Below, one piece after another: positions 25,833-37,735 of a DNA stretch of 64,000 bases (position 1 is the first letter of the stretch; the number at the start of each line of letters is the position of its first letter). Source of the DNA: Larix kaempferi (taxonomy: Eukaryota > Streptophyta > Pinopsida > Pinales > Pinaceae); the NCBI GenBank assembly GCA_027924585.1, contig BSBM01001448.1, forward strand, positions 1,922,001-1,986,000, read 5' to 3'. The position numbers and the translations under genes were made by a program. The notes beneath the pieces are model-generated. The model was not told the origin of the DNA, did not search any database, and saw nothing but the letters and a program-made list of their open reading frames with translations.

Positions 25833-26175
25833 ATGGTTATGGTTGTCACCCGTGCAAGACCACACACCATGGAGGAAGCACTTGCAGCCATCCAAACCAA
25901 ACTCCAAGATATGGATGAAAAATTTCTCAGCCTCCATCTTCAGCATTCAGCCATGAACAATACCAGACAGCCAGAATATTTTGCAGCCACCGGGTTCTCT
26001 TCTTCCAACAATTTTCGTGGGCTGAAGCTTGATTTTCCTCGCTTCAATGGTACTTATTTGACTGGATGGATATATCGAGCAGAACAATATTTCAGTCTGC
26101 ATAATACTTCTGATGCCCAGAAAGTTCCACTTGCATCCTTTCATTCGGAACAGGAAGCCTTTCAATGGTACCATT
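25833..26175 (+). pseudogene. Gag N-terminal half of the inner chromovirus
   Basis: ATG at 25833 opens a frame with TMEEALAAIQTKLQDMDEKF, then GLKLDFPRFNG and W-RAEQYF, the start of a retrotransposon capsid domain. The frame ends at 26175, exactly where the Tat LTR begins; it resumes at 41255 in the same domain (QWYH then WYIKAHPEPNW). Cut by insertion and otherwise open. Confidence 0.85.
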
Positions 26176-26339
26176 TGTTATAGGTCAAAATTGCACCTCT
26201 CCGTCCGTGATCACCCTGAGCTGCTGATCACACAAAAGGACAATTTGGATAGAGGAGCATGTTGACCTTGGACCATATGACAACTCATTCCATTTCCTGA
26301 AAATACTGGAAAACATACAAAAATATCATTTTGAGGTAT

Positions 26340-26528
26340 GAGCGCTACTCTACTTAAAGAGACTAGCGCCCATACGCGACTCCAGTGTATAATAGTAGCG
26401 CCCATATCAATATATACGCTACTCCTTCTTAGCAAAGTAGCGCTCGACATTTAAAATTGAATGAGCGCTAGTTGTTAAACAATAGGGTAGCGCCCTATAC
26501 GCTACTCCACTGAGTAATAGTCGCGTAT
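26340..26528. repeat. CGCTACT/AGTAGCG hairpin-motif cluster, LTR copy
   Basis: At least eight occurrences of GCGCTA, CGCTACT or AGTAGCG in alternating orientation within 190 bp, e.g. AGTAGCG and CGCTACT separated by 16 bases near 26394-26423. Repeated in the 3' LTR at 40386-40574. Confidence 0.7.
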
Positions 26529-26636
26529 ATCTTAAAAGATGATTAAAAAATATATTAATCCATCGAGGAGGATTAGTTGATGGTAGTTTCTTAACTTCCC
26601 CAACCTCCTCCATCAACCTGAACTGCTTCTTTGAAC

Positions 26637-26644
26637 CTATAAAT
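26637..26644 (+). promoter_or_regulatory. TATA box in the Tat 5' LTR
   Basis: TATAAATA after CTTTGAACC, repeated at 40683-40690 in the 3' LTR. A plausible promoter of the element RNA. Confidence 0.45.
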
Positions 26645-27211
26645 ACCAAGAAGGTTAAAGGAGCAAGGTTACAACAAATGATTGCTAGAGAAGCTAGAGG
26701 ATGAGTTAATGGAGAAACTTTAGGACATTGGAGAAGTTGTTATAGAAGACATTCAAACCAGAGCAGAGCCAGAGCCCAGAATCTAGTTCCAGGAGCCTGC
26801 TTCATTATCAGGTATATTTGTACTGCATTCTAATTTTGATAAATAAAGGTTGAAGTGTTTCCTTGTTCCAATCTGAATGTATTATGAAATGGCATTTTAA
26901 GTTGGATTTATTTTGGTCAATGCTGAATATTAAACATAGTTTTTGTTTATTTCATGCTTTATATGTTGCCCAAAATGTTTGAGGAAGGTATTGTTGTTGC
27001 AGGTTTGCTGAAAGAAAAGTAGATTTGGAAGCTGGACACGGGATCGAGTCAAGGCTAGGATCAGACTCCGGTTAAAAGGTGTGTTCCCTAAATCTACAAT
27101 CTATTTCTTTTGTAAATGCCTCTGTAATAACATTAATGCACTTACCTGTCACCCCAACCAAGTTGATAGTTTAGTTTCCTGACTATAGGGTAGAAATATC
27201 CGCCAACAGAC

Positions 27212-27229
27212 TGGCGACTCCGCTGGGGA
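27212..27229 (+). other. Primer-binding site of the Tat element
   Basis: TGGCGACTCCGCTGGGGA three bases after the LTR. I recall this type of sequence as the tRNA-Arg-like PBS of Ogre/Tat elements; the exact tRNA was not verified. Confidence 0.65.
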
Positions 27230-29219
27230 TATAGAGTTTTTGGCTTTAGGAAACCTTGTTTTTGGGTGTCTTCTCAGTTTATTTTGATTTCTTCGATGTG
27301 TTAAGAACTTTTTTAGGTATCCCTTGTTTTTATCTTGCCTGCTTTCATCAGCTTTTATACCTTCCAAAGTCAGTTTCCAAACCTTTGAAATATGAGCGCT
27401 ACTCTGATATATGTACAGTAGCGCCCATACGCTACTGTTCTGTATATACAGTAGCACCCGTTTTGGCATGGGCGCGAGTTGCTCTACTACACAGTAGAGT
27501 ACATTTCCTGAAGCAGTCAATTTATGGTTTGCTTGTGTTTCAACCTTGTGGTGATTTGCTGACTGTGCTGTAGGATCCCTTTGATGATTGCATAAGGTTT
27601 TTAATTTTTGATTCAAGTCATAGAACCTCTCCTTAAAGTTTTTTCCATCTTTTAAACCATTTGTTGACCTTTGGAATTGTTGAGACCTTTTATTGACTTT
27701 TTTGGAAGACTTAGTGGTGTTTGGTGACGAACACTTTCACTTTTTTCAGACCCTGACTTCTTTTTGCCCATTTACAAACCTGTACACTCCTGTGTCTGTT
27801 GTTTGTGGTGAAGTTGTCTGCTCTCTACTACCCCCGTCCTTTGTTTAGGGTTTGGTCTTTGGTAGAGCTTCTAGGGTGTCTTCTTTTTGGTCAAGTTTCA
27901 TTTCTTCCAGGACTTCTTGTCTTCTGCTGGTCACAAGTGCTTTTTAAACAGCTGTAGGCTAGTTTCACCTCTCAGTTTCTTCGTGTTAGTAGGGCAGCCT
28001 GCTTGTCTACTGGTACTTGGCTTTGTGGTCTTGCTAGGGTTAAACACTTTAGGTCAGTCCTTGGGTGTTCTCTCCTTTGTTTTCTCCCACTTGGTGTCCA
28101 AGTTTATAGGCTTTTTCTTAGTAAAAAACCTGTAGATCAAGTCTTTCTCGAGCTAGGTTTCGATAGCTATAGGCCTAAGAACGTTTTCCATACTTCCACA
28201 ATTTGCATAAAAAAAATTTATTTGGCTTTCCATTTTTTGCATAGTTCTTTTTCGGTTATTGAAAAAGCAAAAAAAATTTGGTACTTAAAGTTAAAATAGA
28301 ACTTGTCTTTTGTCAATGCAAAATAGCTTAGTATATTTTGTATAATTTAAAAAGAAAACAAAAAATTTGTAAGAAAGTTTGCTTAGGTTTTCAGTTTTGA
28401 AAAAGAAGTAGATGAAAAAATAAAAAAAAGTTTTGTTGTAAGAAGATTTGAATTATATTTGCATTTTTGTTTTCTTGTTATAACCACGCTCACACACTCA
28501 CTATCCTTTTTGCGTAATAAAAGCCCCTAAAATTTGTTAATAAAATGAACTAGAAATCTTTTCTTTTTTAGGGTACACTACACCAACTAGTTTTGGTTAG
28601 GGTCTTGGGTTTAAATCACCTTAAACCACCCAAGATCACACATTGCGCAACAATCGTAGTGAGACTATCATAGGAAAACCCACATCACTCAAAATTTGCC
28701 TGGGAGCATATACAGTAGGTCATTGCGAGATCAGTTTGTGGGAATACTCCTCCTACTTGTTGTTCGAGCATACGCCAGGATCGGATTGCGTATTGGGGAC
28801 TCTTTCGAGTTTCGGGCTTAGCTACCCTGCCCACGCTTTCTGATTCGACTGGTGACTGTTCCCCCAGGAATTTTCGGTGTTGTGGTATCCATAGTATCAG
28901 ACTTCTAGGTTCTTACACAGGTGACAGCAGAGGGTATATCTGCTGTACCTAAGACAGACGTGGGAGGAAACCCCGTGCAAGTCTTTGAGAGGGCGGTTGG
29001 GTGATTCCAGCGCTTGCACCCTTAGTCATTGTATTGTGGACCCCGGGTAACTGTCTTTCTTCCTTCGTTGATCTGTTCTGGGCCCTAATCATCCCAGACT
29101 CTTCTCCGGAAGGCACCTTTGTTTGACTGGTTTGTATACTTAGGAATTTTTTTTAGTTGGTGTGTTGTTTGCCCCCTAGTCATAGTGGCCACTAGGTTCT
29201 AGGCTGTTATTTTATATTT
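27230..29219 (+). other. Tat leader, about 2 kb, without coding signal
   Basis: T-rich; no frame with protein-like content. It contains a second cluster of CGCTACT/AGTAGCG hairpin motifs (27394-27512). Long leaders are usual in this lineage. Confidence 0.55.
27394..27512. repeat. CGCTACT/AGTAGCG hairpin-motif cluster, leader copy
   Basis: GCGCTACT...AGTAGCGC with 8-bp arms, then GCTACTGT...ACAGTAGC with 8-bp arms, then CTCTACTA...AGTAGAG. Same motif as in the LTR and near 37.6 kb. Confidence 0.7.
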
Positions 29220-31357
29220 ATAATCACAGAGAATCAACAACTTCGTAGATCGAGAAGGATTCAGAACCTTCCACCTGTTAGAATAGAACCTATACAACCA
29301 GCTAGAAGACAGCGGGTAAACCCCGGTATTTCTTCAGAAATTACCTCTGAAATAGAATTGCTTGAAGAAATACTTATAACAGAAAACCTTGAAATTGAGG
29401 TTCCTGAGGAACCACCACCAGGTACCACAGATCAACAACATTTTAGTACTGTTGAGGTGGAAGATCTTACTTCCGCGGAGTATAGCACTCTTTTCAATCC
29501 TCCCTTAACTAATACTAGAATTCCGCTTCTGTCACCTGTTGGTTTACAACAGCCCCTTTTCAGTGCAGATCTTTTGTTTCCCGATCATCTGATGTCTAAC
29601 ACAGGAGGTGAACCAGGGGGTCCCCAAACTCCCACTTTAGGTATGAATACCAGCACAGTTAACCCTTCTTTTACTGCTACATCTAGTCAGGCACAAACCA
29701 CATCTGTGCCTACTCCATCTTTCAGTTTCAACACTAGTACATTAGGAATGCCTAGTTTTACAACAATGGCATCTATTCCCACATCTACTGTTGGACTTAG
29801 CAGTATGGATAACTGTGCAACACCTTCTACTTCGCAACCGTTATATCAGATCCCTAGTACTTGGGTTTCCACACCTGTGGTAGGACCAAGTGTTTCTGCA
29901 AACATGCCAGTCATGGGTACCATGACTGCACCGTCCACATCAGTTTCTACTGGTTTCAACAACTTTGTAGGCCCTAACTTGAATCAGGGTAGCATGCCTG
30001 CAAATAATGTTCCTTTTTCCTTATTTTCAGGGGGAGGAGCAACATCTTCAACCAGCAATATGGCGGGGCTAACACCCAGCCATAATGGACGAACCAGCAA
30101 AGCACTAATCCGCTCTCGTATGGGTGGGGAAATTTTAATAATTCTTTCTCACAACAACAACAACTGGCAGGGGGCAACCCCTACCAACAAATACCTGGGG
30201 GTAACCCCTACCAACAGTTAACTGGGGGTAACCCCTATCAATAGTTGGTAGGTGGAAACTCCTATCAACACATGGCCGGGGGCAACCCTTATCACCAAAT
30301 GGCTGGGGGCAACCCCTACCAACAATTCATGGGACAAACGATGGGTGGTTTCCCTTATCAAGCTTCATCTTACCGGCCTCGTCTACCTTTTCTGGCAACT
30401 TTGAATTTGCCAGATCTTTCGAAACTGACAAATGATCCTATGTGTCATAATGCCACATGGCCATCAGTTCCCACCAAATTACCCTCGGATATTCCCAAAT
30501 TCGAAGGCAAAGCTGGTGAAGATCCTGGTGACCATGTCACTACCTTTCACTTGTGGTGTTCTTCAAATTCATTGAATGAGGATTCCATCAGATTGAGATT
30601 GTTTCAAAGGACCTTAACTGGTCCCGCGGCCAAATGGTACATCGAGTTACCTGCGGCTACTTTCTCTAGTTTTGGGGTTCTAGCAACCGTCTTTTTGAAC
30701 CATTTCCAGCTTCCTGTTCGGTATGATGCCAGAACAGAACTTTTGTCTACTTTTAGACAAAACAAAGCCACTCACCTATCTGACCACATTCAGGAGTGGC
30801 GAAGACGGAAGAGGCTCATAAAGGCCAATATCCCTCCAGAGTTCCTGCTTGAGTGGTACTTGAAATCACTCCTTCCTTATATTTCTAAGGAAGTAGCGAC
30901 ATCTGGAGTTTCCAATGAAGAAGAAGCCATCTTAAGGACTCAACAGTTAGACCTTGTATACGCACAATCTGGTTTACTCTACGAGATTATACCGGACGCA
31001 CCGAGATCAAACACTGATCTAAGTAGACCCAAACCTGGACCACATGCTGACGGCATAGTGGGTTCAGTTAACTCTGCGGCCTTCGAAGCACTGACCAAAC
31101 AGGTCCAAGCCTTAACTGTCAAACATTCGACTGCAGACATTGCTTCCGTCACAACCTCTCCTTCTACTTTTGAATCTGTTAATCAGGTTCAGAACAATCA
31201 AAAGGGCCCTCGGCAGCCCAAGAACAAAAAGAAGGGCAAGAAAGGAGAGGGGAACCAACAAAAGCCCAAAAAAGATAATGCCGAAGAGGGCAACAAAGAA
31301 GAGAAGAAGGTTAGGTTCCCTTGTAAACTTTGCAAACAAAACCACCTTACTCATTAA
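29220..31357 (+). pseudogene. Tat gag, frameshifted and with a stop in the zinc knuckle
   Basis: First part (29220 to about 30040) is open but begins at ATAATCACAG with no ATG; an original ATG may have become ATA. It is low-complexity, rich in Ser, Thr and Pro. Near 30040 the frame changes. The second part has six 9-residue repeats (GGNPYQQ core, 30164-30325, with a TAG at 30242), then the capsid domain (about 30458-30960; LPSDIPKFEGKAGEDPGDHV, LTGPAAKWYIELP, FLNHFQLPVRYDARTEL), a Lys-rich tail and a C-x2-C-x3-H-x4-C knuckle. The knuckle contains a TAA (31355-31357) just before its last Cys. Gag builds the particle; this copy is not intact. Confidence 0.8.
30164..30325 (+). repeat. Six in-frame 27-bp repeats in Tat gag
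   Basis: Each unit encodes x-x-G-G-N-P-Y-Q-Q or a near variant (LAGGNPYQQ, IPGGNPYQQ, LTGGNPYQ-, LVGGNSYQH, MAGGNPYHQ, MAGGNPYQQ). Strict 27-bp period. Confidence 0.9.
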
Positions 31358-34300
31358 TGCCCTCTACTAGAAGAAGCCCAGAAGCTCTTAAGAGAGAAGA
31401 AGCCTGCCGTCTTGAAAGATCCATTTCCTAAAGGGAAAGGCTCAACTTCTGGCACCTCCAAAACTGGGGGCACTTCGCACGCTTCGGTTGATCAAACATT
31501 CATTAATATGGTCAACTCAGATGCACTTTTGCAAACCAGAGCTAAGAACTATACCCCAGAAACGCAGAGAAAGGATAAGGAGATTGCTGAATCCTCCACT
31601 CCACTCCACATACCTGTGGACCCAATGCCCAAGATTCCGAAAGGTGTCTTGAAGAGGGCATCGCACAATCCCAACACACGGGCTGCTTCCAACTACAATG
31701 TGGTTGAAGATCTAGCCCAAACCCCTTGTGCCATGTCTACTCTAGAAGTCTTGTAGAGTTTTCCATTGCAACGAAATGCACTTCTGGCAGCTATTGGGAG
31801 TATGGAGTCCTCCAACATGTCTGCACGATTTGACATGACTGATGTCAAATACCGGTTTCCATATCACGTTGCCCTCCAGATTGAGGTCGTTCATGGTCCA
31901 ATGACCATCAGACGAGCTGTGGTAGATGAGGGAGCGTCGACTTGCGTAATGTCAATTTCCTGTTGGAAAGCTCTAGGTTCTCCTGAGTTAGTCCCTTCCA
32001 ACACAATGCTTACTGCATTTGATGGCAGAACTTTCCGTCCACATGGATTTTTGCCATCATTTAATGTCACTTTGGCCGGTAAGACAGTTGCTGTTGAGAT
32101 TGAAGTTCTGGACGCTCCGCTCGATTAGAACATGTTATTGGGCAGGAGTTGGACTTATGCCATGCAAGCTATAGCATCGACAGTTTTTCGAGTGGTCATG
32201 TTCCCATTTGAAGGTAAGATCGTTACAGTCGATCAACTTTCTTTCACTCAAAGAAAACACCAGAATTCTACGGAAACCACGATTCCTTTGGTTGATCAAA
32301 CCGCCCCGGTTAAGGAGAGTTTAGGAGCAGGGTTGTATGGTTCGTTAATAGGCACTTTCGACATCCCCTCCCTTTTTCTTTTTATGCATTCTGATGTGGG
32401 TACCGTTACTGAAACATTTACGGTCGGTTTAAGAACTGATCCTTGGATCCTTCCTACCACGTCAGATCCTTTTGTGCCTCCCTCCATTGCAGAAGTGGCC
32501 TATATGGAAACTCAATGCGCTGTAATGGAACATATCATGACTCCACCAGTCTCTGTCGAGTCAGATATGGACTATGCTCCGGCATGGTCACTAAATTCTA
32601 CTCACTCATTCGATTGTTTAGATACGGTTTTTCCATCTTATGAAGCCATATTAGAAGTTATGATGGGCCTGGACCAACCTTGGGAACATATGCATCATAG
32701 GTCCTACATACTTCCAGATCTAGACAGAATTGAGAGAGGAGAATTCCCTGTGAGACCCGGTGGATTGGTTGATTTGTCATCTTCTCCTTCTACTTCAAAA
32801 GCTGTTTATGCTGAAGGGAACATGGCTAATATTTCAAGAACAATTCCAATCAACATTTCCACCAAACCCGGGGTCATGGAAAATATTTTTATTGGTGCAG
32901 ACTGTTCTCCAGAAGAGATAGATCTGTATACAAAATTGTTTAAAGAATTCCGCGACATTTTTGCCTGGTCATATGAGGAGATGCCAGGTATTGACCCAAC
33001 CATTGTGGAGCATGTCATCATGACATACCCTAACGCGAAACCTGTGAGGCAAAAGCTCCATCCCGTAAACCCTAGAAAAGCAGCCGCCATCAAAGCGGAG
33101 GTTGAAAAGTTGCTCAAAGCCGGTTTCATTTATCCGATCGATATGACGGAATGGGTTTCAAACCCCGTTCCGGTTGATAAAAAGCAAGGCACTATTAGAG
33201 TTTGTACTGACTTTCGAGATTTGAACAAAGCTTGTCCGAAAGACAACTATCCCACACCATTTATCGATCAAATCATAGATGCGTGTGCAGGACATGAGAT
33301 GTTCTCTTTTATGGATGGTTTTTCGGGATACAATCAAATAGAGATCAAACCTGAAGATCAGCATAAAACAGCTTTCATTTGCCCGTGGGGCACCTTTGCT
33401 TATCGAAAAATGCCATTTGGTTTGAAGAATGCTGGGGCTACCTTCCAGCGAGCAATGAATTTTGCTTTTCATGACATCAAACACATTGTAGAACCTTACT
33501 TGGACGATCTCTCGGCGCGATCTCGAAAGAGACGGGACCATCCGGATCACCTTAGACAAGTGTTTGAAAGATGCAAAAAATATAAGATTCGTTTGAATCC
33601 GAACAAATGTGTATTCTGTGTCGAATCGGGACGTTTACTAGGTTTCATTGTCTATAATCGTGGTATAATGGTTGACCCACTTAAAGTTGAGGCGATTGTA
33701 AATCTGCCTCCTCCTCGCACCTTGCGACAACTTCAAAGTCTGCAAGGCATGTCTAATTTCTTACGGAGATTTATAATAAACTACGCCAAAATTACCAAAG
33801 GTTTTATGAGGCTACTCAAACAAGATTCTTACTTTGTGTGGGACGAAGCTGCACAATTATCCTTTGAAGCGTTAAAAAAGGCACTTCTTTCAGCACCCTT
33901 GTTAAGCCCGCCAGATTACTCAAAAGATTTTCTTTTATACCTGGCAGCGTCTCTTACTACAATTGGTATAGTTTTGGTTCAGGAAGACGATATGTTCCAA
34001 GAACATGTTGTCTACTATCTTTTTCGCGCATTGATAGCCTCTGAGGTTAAATACTCGCACGTTGAGAAGTTAGCACTTGCTGCGGTCTATGCAGTCCAGA
34101 GGCTTCGTCACTATATACTTTTACGAACTACTGCAGTGATAGCAGAAGTCAACCCTTTCCAGTACGTTCTCACCCGACGAATCATCGATGGGAAATACAA
34201 TAAATGGATTGTGATTCTACAGGAATTCGATTTGGTATTCCAATCAGCCAAATCGAAAAAATCACTAGTGTTCGCTGAATTAATCTCAGAATTTCCAAGT

Positions 34301-35644
34301 GACCTAGAACACGTGGAGGAAGAAACATCATTCCCTGACGAACATATCTTTCTCATCGCCTCCTCTGACCCATGGTACGGAGATATTTTAATATATCTCC
34401 AGAATTTGAGGTGTCCTACCACTTTTTCCCGAGAAGAGTGACGTAAGCTTAAAACCCATGCAAAAAATTACCTTATTATCTCTGATACTTTATATCGGCG
34501 TGGGGTAGATTCCATTTTACGATGTTGCTTAACTAGGGAAGAAGCTGAAGCAGTGTTAAATGATGCCCATAGTGGAGCTTGTGGGGGACATCTTCCCGGG
34601 TTGGCAACAGCTCAAAAGATACTGCGTGCCGGATATTTTTGGCCCACGATCTTTAAAGATTGTGTGGAAGTAGTGAAACACTGTCGACCGTGTCAGTTTT
34701 TCACTAAGAAAATGAGGGCACACCCAGCTCCTCTTCATCCTGTAATTACAGCAGGTCCCTTCACAAAATGGGGGGTTGATTTCATGACATGCAATCCAGT
34801 TTCAGCTGGAGGACATCATTACATCATCGTTGCCGTTGACTACTTTACTAAGTGGGCAGAGGCAATGCCTACTGTTAAGGCAGATGGACAAACTGCCGCT
34901 TATTTCGTATTTAATCAGATCATAGCACGGTTTGGCATAACTAAAGAGATAGTGACTGATCATGGCAGTCATTTCCAAAATAGCATGATGACTGAGTTAT
35001 ATACAATGCTTGGTTTTCGACAAGAACATTCGTCCTCATACTATCCTCAGGTGAATGGACAAGTTGAAGCAGTGAATAAAACTTTAAAGGTTATATTACA
35101 ACGAACTGTTAATGCCAGTCGGAATAACTGGCACATCATGCTATACTCGGCTCTTTGGGCTTACCGAGCCAACGTTAAGACTGCTACTGGTTTCTCTCCC
35201 TTCCAACTTGTGCATGGGATAGAAGCAGTTGTGCCGATTGAATGCGAGATTCCTTCGCTAAAACTAGCAGTTCAGTTACTACCCGATACTTCAATACTCG
35301 AAGAACATTTGTTACGCTTAGAACATCTAGATGAACAGCGCCGGGATGCGCTTACAACAAACGAGGTTCACAAAAAACGAGTCAAAGGATAGTATGACAA
35401 ATCCGTTAAACCTAGAGTTTTCATTGAAGGAAATTTGGTCCTACTTTGGGATCAAGACAAAGAACCTTTAGGACCCGGTAAATTCAAATCCAGGTGGCTC
35501 GGACCTTATATCATTTCTAATGTTTTGAAGAAAGGTGCCTACGAACTGGTAGATTACGAAGGTAATAAGTTGGACGAGCCTAGAAATGGGCTCTACCTGA
35601 AGAAGTACTATGCCTGGGTTGAAGTACTTTTTCTTGTAACATAG
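31358..35644 (+). pseudogene. Tat pol: protease, RT, degenerate RNase H, integrase
   Basis: A single frame without frameshifts, interrupted by TAG 31754, TAG 32126, TGA 34439 and TAG 35390. Protease site is VVDEGASTCVMS (about 31920). RT spans about 32930-33700 with DKKQGTIRVCTDFRDLNKAC, MPFGLKNAGATF and catalytic YLDDL (33495-33509). The following RNase H (33870-34270) lacks the usual first Asp (YLAASLTTIG) and has AEVNPF where a TDH-type Asp is expected, so it is probably inactive. Integrase has the zinc module, WGVDFMT, VTDHGSHFQ and YPQVNGQVEAVN (D, D, E intact). Several stops fit C-to-T or G-to-A changes. Confidence 0.9.
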
Positions 35645-35719
35645 CTGTATTTTTTTGTATAGTTAGTTTTGTTATGCTCGTTAGGTGATCTTATGTGTGT
35701 TTTTCGTTTCGTGTACCAG

Positions 35720-36141
35720 ATGTCAACCGCACATTTCCTAGGATTTGCTGATGGCGCCATTTGCCACACCTGTCAGTTGGCTGCGGTAGCTTGGGTCATT
35801 TACTCACCTGCTGACCAACTTGTCTCTTCGGGGGGGGTTTGTTTGGGACCTACCACGAACAATGTGGCTGAATACAGTGCAGTTATAGAACTTCTCCGAG
35901 ATGCCCTCAGTCATGGAATTTCATACCTGGAGGTAAGGCTTGACTCACAACTAATTGTATTTCAGTTAACAGGTGTCTATCGGATCAGAGATCCAGGATT
36001 GCTACGTCAGTTTCTATGAGTTAGACTATTGGAAAGACAATTTCATTCTATCAGATATGAACACATTCCAAGAAGTTTAAACACTTTAGCTGATTCATTA
36101 GCAAATTATGTGTTAGATTGGCATTTGCATCATACATTGTA
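35720..36141 (+). pseudogene. Second (archaeal-like) RNase H downstream of integrase
   Basis: Own ATG at 35720 after the pol stop; same frame phase as pol but a separate short frame. It has GFADGA, NNVAEYSAVIELLRDAL, VRLDSQLIV and, after a TGA at 36017-36019, LNTLADSLAN, supplying all four catalytic acidic positions (D, E, D, D). Tat-lineage elements are known to carry an additional RNase H of archaeal type, thought to replace the original one. Here it lies after integrase rather than between RNase H and integrase. Only the TGA breaks it. Confidence 0.8.
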
Positions 36142-36323
36142 AACAACATTCCACACATAAAATTTAAACGCATACACATGTAAATAACCGATACTGTATA
36201 TATAACTGGTACCGTATCAAAAAATATGAGTTTTGAGTCATGAGTCTCTCAAGTCAAGTCATAACAGTACAAAAGCTGGGCATGGTAGCCTCAAAAATAT
36301 ATACATATAATGTTTTTCTTCTC

Positions 36324-37558
36324 CTATGGAGAAAGAGGAACCTCCTCATCATCTACCGCATTGCGGTAGCATATCACTAGTCTAGCAATCCTCCGCAGCA
36401 ATCTAAGCCATGCTGGGGGCACCCCAACAACATTTTCCTGCATGTCAACTGGTATCTGGTCCATGCGGCATGCAGGAATCTCATGAGTCAACCGACTCAT
36501 TTTTCTCTCCAAGGTTCCCAACATAGCTTCGGCTACGGTGATATCAGCTGGCCTCACATAGATGGTAGGATGGCCCTCGGGACGAACAGGTCCAACATCT
36601 GCTTTTGACACTTGATTAGAACTCCAAACTCATTCATAAAAATCAAATACTTGAAAAGTTTGAAAAAATTAAATAAATTCTCAAAAGAAAACATACCAAT
36701 ATCTCCCCAGGCTCCACCTGGTGGAAGCACCAGCTCTGGATCGTGACGGAAATCCAATCCAGCATAGGGAAACTGCTCAAAAGCGGGAACTTGCCTCTCC
36801 CACCACCCCCAGAAGTCATCAGTGTGGTAACAATAGTGACTCTCCCCACCACCCTGGCGGAGAAAAATGTCACCCCAACGGCCTAGTCTGGGCTCACGGG
36901 GGTTAACCTGTGGTAGAGGCATCCCCAAGCTAATAGCAGGCATCCTCTCGAAGAAGAAAGTACACAAGATACTCCCGTACCCAAAATTCTTCATTGTGCC
37001 GGATTTGCAACTTGTCAATTGATACTTCATGTTTGCCAACAAGCTAGTACTCCAATCATAAACATGGCCATGCAAACACTGTACACCGACATGCATTGAA
37101 TGTCTAGAAGCTAAGTGTTGTGATGCACTATCGGATACCCGGTTGATCATGCTCACTATCACTTTCAGCGGGAGACCATCAATAGTTGAAATCAGGATTT
37201 GGCTTCCCGATTTTTCTGCTCTGGCAACACAGTATGTATTTACATATTCTTGCACTGATCGTGCACCCAAACGAGATGTCCCCTTTAGATTGATTACGTC
37301 TCCTCTCCTTGAGAGACCGGTAATAAAGTATATATCCTCAACGGTAATCTCAAGAGTTTTCCCCCAGATGATGAAGGTATTAGTATCGACATCCCAATAC
37401 TGAATCAATCTCCGAAACAGCTTGTTTAGTGCCCGCATGTTTACGGTTCGGTAAAATTTCAACAAACCGCATCTACGGAGCGCATGGAGGGTAGCCGGGT
37501 CTTGCATGGCTAGTCTATCCATGTCTTCATGCTCCCTTTCCCTCCATTGTAAGACCAT
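36324..37558 (-). CDS. Antisense, intron-containing gene with plant-mobile-domain-like product
   Basis: Exon 37558-36697 starts with ATG (MVLQWREREHEDMDRL) and ends at a GTATGT donor. The intron (36696-36599, 98 bases) ends in GCAG, and exon 36598-36324 ends with a stop. The donor leaves one base of a codon and the acceptor exon resumes at codon position two, so the 378-residue frame is preserved. The block RRLIQYWDVDTNTF followed by WGKTLEITVEDIYFITGL fits plant mobile domain proteins (W...TF..WGE-TITLEDV-LTGL), found in host proteins and mobile elements. It lies between the Tat pol and the 3' LTR on the opposite strand. Function unknown; a role in silencing interaction or regulation would be a guess. 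A possible upstream intron (37822-37560) ends in TTTTTGTGCAG just before the ATG. Confidence 0.7.
36599..36696 (-). other. Predicted intron of the antisense gene
   Basis: Minus strand ATTG|GTATGTTTTC ... CAAAAGCAG|ATGTT; AT-rich, 98 bases. Without removal the frame runs into unrelated FENLFNFFKLFKYL and stops at 36554. Removal joins two frames with coding-like composition. Confidence 0.65.
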
Positions 37559-37614
37559 CCTGCACAAAAACCCCAACAATTTTGAGTCTCGGCGCTTTAA
37601 AATGGCTTTGCAAG

Positions 37615-37735
37615 TATGTACGCTACTGTGTATACTACACAGTAGCGTGTAGGCGCTACTCTGTTTGAGCAAAGTAGTGCCCATTGCCTTCGTACGCAAT
37701 TGTTGTGTATACACAGTAGCGCCCGCGCATAAACC
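37615..37735. repeat. CGCTACT/AGTAGCG hairpin-motif cluster upstream of the antisense gene
   Basis: Contains a perfect hairpin at 37621-37647 (CGCTACTGTGTA, loop TAC, TACACAGTAGCG), then GCGCTACTCTGTTTGAGCAA and ACACAGTAGCGCCC. It lies in the leader or first intron of the antisense gene. Confidence 0.75.

Larger units (their letters stand above)
26176..27208 (+). repeat. 5' LTR of the Tat element
   Basis: TGTTATAGG...CCGCCAACA. Contains a cluster of CGCTACT/AGTAGCG motifs (26340-26528) and TATAAATA at 26637-26644. Confidence 0.92.

Noticed and set aside
25408-25918. Two plus-strand frames of 98-125 codons upstream of gag
   Set aside because: Low-complexity Ser/Phe/Pro frames in the leader of the inner chromovirus; the real gag start is ATG 25833.
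27149-27616. 155-codon minus-strand frame
   Set aside because: Crosses the LTR/PBS border of the Tat element and has no protein-like motif or splice signals.
33158-33559. 133-codon minus-strand frame
   Set aside because: Shadow of the Tat RT.
36554-36696. Extension of the antisense frame through FENLFNFFKLFKYL to a stop at 36554
   Set aside because: Better explained as intron read-through; the GT-AG intron restores the frame to the coding-like segment ending at 36324.
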